Origin: DATEMK01 sp035275625
GTDB lineage: Bacteria; Bacteroidota; Bacteroidia; AKYH767-A; OLB10
Length of the DNA stretch: 15,703 nt
Direction of reading: 5' to 3'
NCBI GenBank assembly: GCA_035275625.1
Contig: DATEMK010000262.1
Span: forward strand, 1-15,703
Shown here: one piece after another, positions 7,602-13,633 of the stretch
How the letters are laid out: every line of letters begins with the position of its first letter
Numbering within the stretch: position 1 is the first letter of the stretch
Position numbers and translations under genes: made by a program
Notes under the pieces: model-generated
Seen by the model: the letters and a program-made list of their open reading frames with translations, nothing else
The model's database searches: none
Told to the model about the DNA's origin: nothing

Positions 7602-8438
7602 TCATTTAATCCTCACATAACTGCCCGGAATAGTAAACGGAAACTCCTGCGCTTCATTAACCATAATTTTAGAATATTCAATCGAAATATTTACGGCTTT
7701 TTCAGCTTTAATTTTAGTTTGAGATTTAAAAGGAAACAATCCTGCATACGTGGGGCGAAAGTCATCATAATCTGTCACCAGTGATTTGTCCACCCTGTCA
7801 TCCTCAATAGAAAGCTTTATGATGCGGTAAGTAGAATCACTGATCCACATATCCTGGATGACAGGTTTATTCGGATCTTTTTCTTCGAGCGATCGTTTCA
7901 GCTTATGTTTTCCCAATGAGCTTAAAATATAATATTGATTTTCCTCGATGAAAACAGAATTAAATTTGGTTTTCTTGTACGCAAAGATATTCCCGGTAAG
8001 GATACCCTGGACAATTTCGAAATCAATATTCATCCGGAGCAGGTCATTTAAAAAGTTATAGTCACTCACCTGGAATTTTTTATGGTAACGATCCATAAAC
8101 TTTACAGAATCGCGCGTAATCATTACCCGCGCTACTTCAATGCCAAGCAAAGGAGAAATAGAAATCCAGATGATACTGTCTTTTTTTATGCGCATCGAAA
8201 TATCAAATGAATTTGTTTTGCCTTCAATATCTGTTTCCACCGAAGCCTTGCCGCTTATCCATTCCGCAGTGAGGGAACTGTCGTTAATGGTTTTCAATAA
8301 TTCATCAGCCGTTTTATCTTCCAGCTTCCGGTTATGTTTAATGGTGATAGGTTTTTCTGTTTTCCGGAAAAGACGGCAACTGCTTAAAAACAGAAGGGTG
8401 AAAAAGAAGCAGGTGAAAGGTAAAAGTAAGCGAATCAT
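7602..8438 (-). CDS. DUF4292 outer-membrane-type lipoprotein, possibly LolB-like
   Basis: 278 residues with a clear lipoprotein signal ending FLSSC (Cys21). The body matches what I recognise as the Bacteroidota DUF4292 family: WISGKASVETDIEGKTNSF (60-78), MRIKKDSIIWISISPLLGIE (82-101), RDSVKFMDRYHKKF (109-122), FLNDLLRMNIDFEIVQGIL (129-147), and a C-terminal run of strands ending PFTIPGSYVRIK. Function is not established from the sequence. A strand-rich domain carrying a 'SPLLGIE' turn, followed by a short loop and the DSV...DR strand, resembles the pattern of LolB/LolA lipoprotein carriers. This is inference. It sits between the TPR lipoprotein and the EnvC-like gene in one minus-strand operon, 7 bases before the latter. 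An inverted repeat fills the gap to the upstream TPR gene. Confidence 0.85.
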   Translation of the reverse strand: MIRLLLPFTCFFFTLLFLSSCRLFRKTEKPITIKHNRKLEDKTADELLKTINDSSLTAEWISGKASVETDIEGKTNSFDISMRIKKDSIIWISISPLLGIEVARVMITRDSVKFMDRYHKKFQVSDYNFLNDLLRMNIDFEIVQGILTGNIFAYKKTKFNSVFIEENQYYILSSLGKHKLKRSLEEKDPNKPVIQDMWISDSTYRIIKLSIEDDRVDKSLVTDYDDFRPTYAGLFPFKSQTKIKAEKAVNISIEYSKIMVNEAQEFPFTIPGSYVRIK

Positions 8439-8444
8439 TAAAAT

Positions 8445-8530
8445 GGTTTAAGGTTTAAGGTTTGAGGTTTAAGGTTTGAAGAACATTTCAATTTGTTTAA
8501 CCTTAAACGTTAAACGTTAAACCTTAAACC
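8445..8530. repeat. 32-bp near-perfect inverted repeat built of 7-base units, between the TPR and DUF4292 genes
   Basis: Arms 8445-8476 and 8499-8530 pair over 32 positions with three exceptions (8459/8516, 8464/8511, 8466/8509); the second of these could wobble in RNA. The loop is 22 bases. The left arm is five tandem copies of GGTTTAA or GGTTTGA. The element fills nearly all of the 102-base gap (8439-8540) and ends 7 bases from the DUF4292 start codon. No T-tract follows on either strand. Confidence 0.9.
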
Positions 8531-8540
8531 CTCCATTTCT

Positions 8541-10298
8541 CTATTCATACAATTTTTTCTCGGCAATTTTCTTATCAATCAGATCGGATGCTTCACCGGC
8601 AGCTTTGGCTTTGTTCCAGAACTCAATAGCTTTTTCGGTTTGTCCCAATTTAAAAAGTACATCACCATAGTGTTCCAGGATAGTTCCGTTTTTATCGCCC
8701 CCATTTGTCATTGCTTTTTCCAGCCATTCTTTTGCATCATTGAATTTTCCTTCTTTGTAAAGAATCCATGCATAGGTATCCTGGAACGAAGCCTGGTTAG
8801 GAGTAAGTTCATTGGATAGTTTAGACATTGCTTCAGCTTTGTCTAATTTTTCTCCGCGGACTGATAAGTAATAGCTGTAATTGTTTAATATAAAAGAATT
8901 CTTCGGATCAATAGCTAATGCCTTTTCATAATATTTATCCGATTCTTCGTTGTTTTTTAACTCATGATGACTATCACCCAGTTGTGAATAAAAATCGCGG
9001 AGCAACAGTTCATTATCAATTACCAGTTTGCTTCCTGATAATAATATCTTTACGGCTTCTTCATATTGTTTCTTTTGTGATTTTGCAATACCATTGAAAA
9101 GATAAAATCCTGCATTATTGGGAAACAATGATAAAGCCTCTTCGCTTTCCTTCAGCAATGAATCATAATTCTGTAAAATCAATTCAGCATTTAAAAACTG
9201 CTCCCAGACCATTTCATTTTTATTATCAATTGCCAATGAAGCTCTGTACTCTTTACCTGCTTCCTCAAATTTTTTTGCTACCCTTAAAAAATCACCATGC
9301 ACAGCATGAGTCAATGCTTCACTTGGATGTGTTTCAGCTAAAACCTTGCTCAATTCAAGGCTTTGATCAAGCATCGCAGAATCAGCCTGCGCAATCTTCA
9401 TATAAGAGGTAAGAACCCTCAGCTTAACATCTGAATCCAATTGCTGGCTTGCAAACGCTTTTTTCAATTCTTCAAAAGATTTTTCATTTTCATTATTTGA
9501 ACGGTAATATTCTGCCAATGATAAAAACACCCGCGGATGATCAGGATTGATTTGCTGCATGCGTTTGATGGTTTCAAACGCTTTGTCTTTCATGTTATTC
9601 ACCTGGTATAATTCTACCAGCAATGAATAGGATTCCATATCTTTTGGATTGGCGGCAATCAATTTTTCAAGCTCCGCGGCAGCTTTGTCGGTTTTTCCTA
9701 ATTTCAGGTACAGGCTCTTTTTCTGTAAAATAATTTGTTTATCCACCCCCATCTGTCCTTCCAGCTTATCAAATACTTTTATGGCTTCTTCAGGTTTTCC
9801 GGCAAATAAATAAGCATTTGCAAGGTCAAAATAATAATCTAACCTTTCAGGACTTTCTTTTACCAGCTGTTCATATACAGCAACTGCTTCATTGTATTTT
9901 CCTGATTGCTGTAATAATTCGGCAAGCAATAGCTGATACCAATTATTTTCAGGATTTATTTCGGCAGCGCTCCTTGCAAAAAATAATGCATCATTTATTT
10001 TTTTCTTACCGGTATAAATCTGTGCAAGCTCATACATGGAAGCATCGTTGCGTCCGTCAATGCGGATGCATTGTGCAAACAAATCAGCAGCTTTGTCAAC
10101 ATTCCCGGTTATTTTCTCTTTATTGGCATTATAGAAAAGATAAATAAGGTTGTTGCGATCATCCTCAGAAAGCTCTTTTTTCCCTGGTGAAGAATATTTT
10201 TTTCCGGGAGTATTTTTTGAAACATCTCCCGTGCTTTTACATCCGCTTAAGGCAATGACACTAAGAATCGAAAAGAAAAATAATTTTTTAATAATCAT
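8541..10298 (-). CDS. Tetratricopeptide-repeat lipoprotein
   Basis: 585 residues with a lipoprotein signal ending ALSGC (Cys20), then a low-complexity linker (KSTGDVSKNTPGKKYSSPGK). TPR units run from about residue 55 to the C terminus; good examples are NPENNWYQLLLAELLQQSGK, SGKYNEAVAVYEQLVKESPE and KNNEESDKYYEKALAIDPKN, and QTEKAIEFWNKAKAAG near the end. TPR arrays are protein-binding scaffolds; no catalytic domain is visible. It is the second gene of the minus-strand operon, 11 bases after the nucleotidyltransferase gene stop. A TPR protein beside DUF4292 and EnvC-like genes is an arrangement I recall from other Bacteroidota, which suggests a shared envelope role. The exact function is unknown. 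Confidence 0.85.
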   Translation of the reverse strand: MIIKKLFFFSILSVIALSGCKSTGDVSKNTPGKKYSSPGKKELSEDDRNNLIYLFYNANKEKITGNVDKAADLFAQCIRIDGRNDASMYELAQIYTGKKKINDALFFARSAAEINPENNWYQLLLAELLQQSGKYNEAVAVYEQLVKESPERLDYYFDLANAYLFAGKPEEAIKVFDKLEGQMGVDKQIILQKKSLYLKLGKTDKAAAELEKLIAANPKDMESYSLLVELYQVNNMKDKAFETIKRMQQINPDHPRVFLSLAEYYRSNNENEKSFEELKKAFASQQLDSDVKLRVLTSYMKIAQADSAMLDQSLELSKVLAETHPSEALTHAVHGDFLRVAKKFEEAGKEYRASLAIDNKNEMVWEQFLNAELILQNYDSLLKESEEALSLFPNNAGFYLFNGIAKSQKKQYEEAVKILLSGSKLVIDNELLLRDFYSQLGDSHHELKNNEESDKYYEKALAIDPKNSFILNNYSYYLSVRGEKLDKAEAMSKLSNELTPNQASFQDTYAWILYKEGKFNDAKEWLEKAMTNGGDKNGTILEHYGDVLFKLGQTEKAIEFWNKAKAAGEASDLIDKKIAEKKLYE

Positions 10299-10309
10299 TT
10301 ATTTTAACT

Positions 10310-11314
10310 TTAAATTTCCGTTGAATAGTCACCCATGCTTAAATCCCTGGGCTTCCCTTTATACTGAACGAAACTTCCCACCATGGAATTGTCAATACAG
10401 GCAGTTTCAACAGAAGAATTATTTTGAATAATGGAATTGGTAATGACAGAATTCCTGATTTTTGAATTTGCCCCGATGGTAACATGAGGCCCGATTATAG
10501 AATTATGAAGCTGGACGTTTTCGTCAATGTAACAAGGTTCTATTACAACAGAGTTTACTGAAACGGCAGTGGCAGCGATTTTATTTCCCGGGTACTTAAT
10601 TTCAAGAACCCGCTTATTGGTATAAACCGTTGCATCTTTATTTCCGCAATCAAGCCATTCAATGACCTTTCCGGGAACCAGCCTTTTGCCTTTATTTTTC
10701 ATGTTTTCCATAGCATTAGTAAGCTGGTACTCGCCTTTATCTTTAATGTTATTATCAATTAAAAATTGCAGCTCTGAGCAAAGATTTTCACCGTCCTTAA
10801 AATAATAAATACCAATGATGGCAAGATCTGAAATAAATTCCTGGGGTTTTTCTACGAAATCGGTAATCCTATTATTCGCATCCACTTTTACTACTCCAAA
10901 CTGACGGGGGTCTTCAATTTGCTTAACCCAGATGGTTCCGTCACTGTCTGCATCAATATTTGCATCGGTTCGAAAAAGTGTATCTGCAAAGGCGACAATC
11001 ACTTTTCCCTTCAATGCGGGTTTTGCACTTAAGATGGCATGTGCTGTCCCAAGCGGTTCATTCTGGTAATGAATGGTCCCTTTGGCGCCAAGTGATTCTG
11101 CAATTTTAACAAGCTGGCTTTCGACATCCTTTCCAAACGTACGGCCAATTACAAAAGCAATTTCATCCACCTTTTCAGGACAAACCTTCACAATATCTTC
11201 CATCAGGTGGTGGACTATCGGCTTCCCGGCCAATGGGATCAGAGGTTTGGGAATTGTCAGCGTGTGTGGGCGCATGCGTTTGCCCATCCCAGCCATCGGC
11301 ACAATAATCTTCAT
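10310..11314 (-). CDS. Sugar-phosphate nucleotidyltransferase with C-terminal left-handed beta-helix
   Basis: 334 residues. The N-terminal nucleotidyltransferase fold opens with the pyrophosphorylase signature VPMAGMGKRMRPHTLTIPKP (5-24). Further motifs: PLGTAHAILSAKPALKGK (nucleotide/sugar region), VAFADTLFRTD (metal-binding Asp block), DFVEKPQEF and AIIGIYYFKDG. The C-terminal part contains hexapeptide-type repeats (VVIEPCYIDENVQLHNSIIG and NSVITNSIIQNNSSVE), indicating a left-handed beta-helix. It should make an NDP-sugar from NTP and a sugar-1-phosphate, resembling glucose-1-phosphate thymidylyl- or uridylyltransferases. Base and sugar specificity cannot be read from the sequence, and no sugar pathway genes are adjacent. 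It heads the minus-strand operon and has a good -7 element about 105 bases upstream. Confidence 0.9.
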   Translation of the reverse strand: MKIIVPMAGMGKRMRPHTLTIPKPLIPLAGKPIVHHLMEDIVKVCPEKVDEIAFVIGRTFGKDVESQLVKIAESLGAKGTIHYQNEPLGTAHAILSAKPALKGKVIVAFADTLFRTDANIDADSDGTIWVKQIEDPRQFGVVKVDANNRITDFVEKPQEFISDLAIIGIYYFKDGENLCSELQFLIDNNIKDKGEYQLTNAMENMKNKGKRLVPGKVIEWLDCGNKDATVYTNKRVLEIKYPGNKIAATAVSVNSVVIEPCYIDENVQLHNSIIGPHVTIGANSKIRNSVITNSIIQNNSSVETACIDNSMVGSFVQYKGKPRDLSMGDYSTEI

Positions 11315-11419
11315 GAATAAAAGTTTAGAAGTTTAAAATTTAAGTCTTGCTGAATAGTCAAACAGTTAAATGGCTAAATTATTTATACTTAGACCAGACT
11401 ACTCACTTTTTTAAGGCTG

Positions 11420-11427
11420 CAAAGGTA
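11420..11427 (-). promoter_or_regulatory. Candidate -7 promoter element for the nucleotidyltransferase operon
   Basis: The minus strand reads TACCTTTG followed by CAGCC, a very typical Bacteroidota -7 sequence, about 105 bases before the ATG at 11314. A -33 element is not obvious. Confidence 0.5.
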
Positions 11428-11566
11428 GATATTTGAGAAAGATAATTTATGAGAAAACGGGGAAGGCGGTTTATGATTTTTCACCACTTTTTTGTGTATA
11501 AGAACCCCCTTTACCTGATTGTAAATAAATTTTTAAGTTTAAGTATCAATTCGGCATTTCATGGCT

Positions 11567-11574
11567 TATATTTG
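11567..11574 (+). promoter_or_regulatory. Candidate -7 promoter element for queA
   Basis: TATATTTG followed by CACC is a full TAnnTTTG match. Transcription would start near 11581, giving a leader of about 110 bases that contains the hairpin at 11608-11655. Confidence 0.55.
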
Positions 11575-11607
11575 CACCCCGTTATTAAAAACCCGTAAGT
11601 TTTATGA

Positions 11608-11655
11608 AATAGCCCTGATACCTTTAAATCGTTTAATTAAGGCATCAGGGCTATT
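11608..11655 (+). promoter_or_regulatory. Hairpin in the queA leader
   Basis: A 12-bp perfect stem, AATAGCCCTGAT (11608-11619) with ATCAGGGCTATT (11644-11655), one mismatch, then a further 4 bp (CCTT with AAGG) close a 14-base loop. It lies between the candidate queA promoter and the queA start. No T-tract follows, so it is not a plain terminator. I do not recognise a known riboswitch; it does not match what I know of the preQ1 consensus. Confidence 0.7.
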
Positions 11656-11693
11656 CTATAAATGCATATTGCACAAAAAATAAAATATCATTT

Positions 11694-12743
11694 ATGAAAT
11701 TATCACAATTCAAATTCCATTTTAACGAACATCTTTTAGCTACCCACCCTGCCACAAACCGTGATGAATCCCGCCTGATGGTGATGGATCGCAAAACCGG
11801 AAAGATCGAACACAAAGTTTTTAAGGATATTCTTGGTTATTTTGGTGAGGGAGATGTGCTTGCATTAAATAACACCAAAGTATTTCCTGCACGTCTTTAT
11901 GGAAACAAAGAAAAAACAGGCGCCAAGATCGAGGTTTTCCTGCTGCGTGAATTAAATGCTGAAAGCAAGCTTTGGGATGTACTTGTTGATCCTGCCCGGA
12001 AAATACGTATAGGGAACAAATTGTATTTTGGTGAAAACGACCTGCTCGTAGCAGAGGTAATTGATAACACCACCTCGCGAGGCAGGACATTACGGTTTTT
12101 ATTTGATGGAACATCTGCGGAGTTTCGCGACCTGATTGAACAGTTAGGCCATACACCGCTTCCAAAGTACATTAAAAGAAAAGCCGAGCCGGCTGATAAA
12201 GACAGGTACCAGACTGTTTATGCTAAACATGAAGGAGCTGTTGCAGCGCCCACTGCAGGACTGCATTTCAGCCGTGAATTATTGAAGCGTCTTGAATTAA
12301 AGGGAGTGAATATTGCTGAAGTTACACTGCATGTGGGTTTAGGTACATTCCGGCCTGTAGAAGTGGAAGACCTTACTAAGCATAAAATGGATTCAGAACA
12401 ATTTATGATTGGCCAGGAAGCTGTTGAAGTTGTAAATAAAGCCAAAGCGAATAAAAAGAGAATTTGTGCAGTTGGAACTACTACTATGCGGTGTATTGAA
12501 TCTTCTGTTTCCACGCTTGGAGAAATAAAGCCTGCAAGCGGATGGACAAACAAATTTATTTTCCCCCCGTACGAATTCAGCGTAGCCAATTGCATGGTCA
12601 CTAATTTTCATATGCCCGAATCCACCTTACTGATGATGACAGCTGCTTTTGGCGGTTACGATCATGTAATGCATGCTTACAAAGTAGCCATGAAAGAGAA
12701 ATATAAATTTTTCAGCTACGGAGATGCAATGCTGATTATTTGA
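11694..12743 (+). CDS. queA: S-adenosylmethionine:tRNA ribosyltransferase-isomerase QueA
   Basis: Cytoplasmic enzyme of queuosine synthesis. It transfers and isomerises the ribosyl part of SAM onto 7-aminomethyl-7-deazaguanine at the wobble position of tRNAs with GUN anticodons, giving epoxyqueuosine. 349 residues, standard for the family. Conserved blocks: ATHPATNRDESRLMVMDR (16-33), GDVLALNNTKVFPARLYG (53-70), GHTPLPKYIKR (152-162), RYQTVYAKHEGAVAAPTAG (171-189) leading into LHF, TLHVGLGTFRPV (211-222) and, near the end, TNFHMPESTLLMM. No truncation or substitution was seen. No other queuosine genes are in the window. A structured leader precedes it. It is co-oriented with ispD after an 81-base gap containing an inverted repeat. 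Confidence 0.97.
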   Translation: MKLSQFKFHFNEHLLATHPATNRDESRLMVMDRKTGKIEHKVFKDILGYFGEGDVLALNNTKVFPARLYGNKEKTGAKIEVFLLRELNAESKLWDVLVDPARKIRIGNKLYFGENDLLVAEVIDNTTSRGRTLRFLFDGTSAEFRDLIEQLGHTPLPKYIKRKAEPADKDRYQTVYAKHEGAVAAPTAGLHFSRELLKRLELKGVNIAEVTLHVGLGTFRPVEVEDLTKHKMDSEQFMIGQEAVEVVNKAKANKKRICAVGTTTMRCIESSVSTLGEIKPASGWTNKFIFPPYEFSVANCMVTNFHMPESTLLMMTAAFGGYDHVMHAYKVAMKEKYKFFSYGDAMLII

Positions 12744-12772
12744 GTTCAAGGTTCATCCTTCCTGAGTAGGGA

Positions 12773-12817
12773 CAAAGTTCAAAGTTGCTCTTATTTAATT
12801 TTAAACTTTTAACTTTG
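12773..12817. repeat. Inverted repeat of 7-base units between queA and ispD
   Basis: Arms CAAAGTTCAAAGTT (12773-12786) and AACTTTTAACTTTG (12804-12817) pair over 14 bp with one mismatch around a 17-base loop. The left arm is two AAAGTT units 7 bases apart. It ends 7 bases before the ispD ATG. No T-tract follows on the plus strand. Confidence 0.8.
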
Positions 12818-12824
12818 AATCTTC

Positions 12825-13490
12825 ATGAAACGCTTTATTATCATCCCCGCAGCCGGAATTGGTCAGCGTTTCGGAAATGCTGTTCCCAAACAGTTTGCTG
12901 AACTCAATGGCAAACCGGTACTCATGCACACTCTTGAAAGGTTTGCTTTTACAAACGAAAAAATCATACTCGTTTTAAATCCCTCATATATCAGGTATTG
13001 GCAAAATCTTTGTGATAAACTTTCCTTCAAAGTGCCGCATACAATTGTTGAAGGCGGAAAAACAAGAACAGACTCTGTGAAAAATGGTTTAACAATCATT
13101 AAAGATGACGGAATTGTGGCAATACATGATGCAGTCCGGCCGTTGGTAAGTCGAACATTGATAGAAAAAATTTTTGCTGAGGCTGAAAAAACAGGAAATG
13201 CAATTCCGGCAATTGAAATGCAACATTCTTTAAGAAAAATTGAAGCAGAAAAAAATTTTGCTGTTGACCGGAAAGAATATAAAATAATTCAAACCCCCCA
13301 GTGTTTTGATGTCAGGAAATTAAAAGCCGCTTACGAAAACTTGTCAGCAGGAGAATTTACAGATGATGCCAGTGTTTATGAATCTTCCGGTGAAAAAATC
13401 AACCTGGTTGAAGGCGAATTCACGAACATAAAAATTACAGAGGCTCATGATCTTCTTGTTGCAGAAGCATTAATCAGGACGCTGCAATAA
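12825..13490 (+). CDS. ispD: 2-C-methyl-D-erythritol 4-phosphate cytidylyltransferase IspD
   Basis: Cytoplasmic enzyme of the MEP isoprenoid pathway: joins MEP and CTP to give CDP-methylerythritol. 221 residues, typical for a single-domain IspD; there is no IspF fusion. Motifs: IIPAAGIGQRFGNAVPKQF (6-24, CTP-binding signature), VEGGKTRTDSVKNGL (75-89), VAIHDAVRPLVS (98-109), KIIQTPQCFD (153-162), FTDDASVYE (178-186) and GEFTNIKITEAHDL (197-210). All are intact. Its presence means the organism uses the MEP route rather than relying only on mevalonate. It is probably co-transcribed with queA, as no good promoter was seen in the 81-base gap. Confidence 0.95.
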   Translation: MKRFIIIPAAGIGQRFGNAVPKQFAELNGKPVLMHTLERFAFTNEKIILVLNPSYIRYWQNLCDKLSFKVPHTIVEGGKTRTDSVKNGLTIIKDDGIVAIHDAVRPLVSRTLIEKIFAEAEKTGNAIPAIEMQHSLRKIEAEKNFAVDRKEYKIIQTPQCFDVRKLKAAYENLSAGEFTDDASVYESSGEKINLVEGEFTNIKITEAHDLLVAEALIRTLQ

Positions 13491-13547
13491 TTTTTTCAGC
13501 AAACGAAACGTTTTATAAGGAAGTCAGTATAAACACCAGCAGGATTC

Positions 13548-13572
13548 CTGTTAACATCGTACTGTTAACATC
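13548..13572 (+). repeat. Tandem pair of CTGTTAACATC upstream of the carboxypeptidase gene
   Basis: CTGTTAACATC occurs at 13548-13558 and again at 13562-13572, 14 bases apart. Each copy contains the palindrome GTTAAC. The pair ends about 15 bases before a candidate -33 element, a position that would suit a regulator-binding site. No regulator is identified. Confidence 0.6.
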
Positions 13573-13587
13573 AATTAAATATTCTGA

Positions 13588-13617
13588 TTGAGAAAATTGA
13601 ATTTACTTCTATCATTG
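13588..13617 (+). promoter_or_regulatory. Candidate promoter for the D,D-carboxypeptidase gene
   Basis: TTG at 13588-13590, a 19-base spacer, then TATCATTG (13610-13617), one mismatch from TAnnTTTG. The spacing is good. It lies 16 bases before the ATG at 13634, so the leader would be very short. Confidence 0.35.
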
Positions 13618-13633
13618 CCGGATTGAATAAAAA

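Larger units (their letters stand above)
11315..11693. other. Divergent intergenic region between the nucleotidyltransferase gene and queA
   Basis: This 379-base gap carries a -7 element on each strand (11420-11427 minus, 11567-11574 plus), a hairpin and a two-codon ORF in the queA leader. Near 11320-11345 there is a degenerate run of AAGTTTA-like units resembling the short-period repeats elsewhere in the window, but without a clear second arm. No protein gene or recognised RNA family was seen. Confidence 0.6.

Noticed and set aside
9818..10431. Plus-strand open frames over the TPR gene and the end of the nucleotidyltransferase gene
   Set aside because: Antisense to repeat-rich coding sequence; the His/Gln-rich composition reflects the opposite strand.
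11581..11693. queA leader as a preQ1 riboswitch
   Set aside because: The hairpin and flanks do not match the preQ1 consensus known to me; left as an unassigned structured leader.
12218..12601. 127-codon minus-strand open frame inside queA
   Set aside because: Overlaps conserved QueA motifs in full; a shadow frame.
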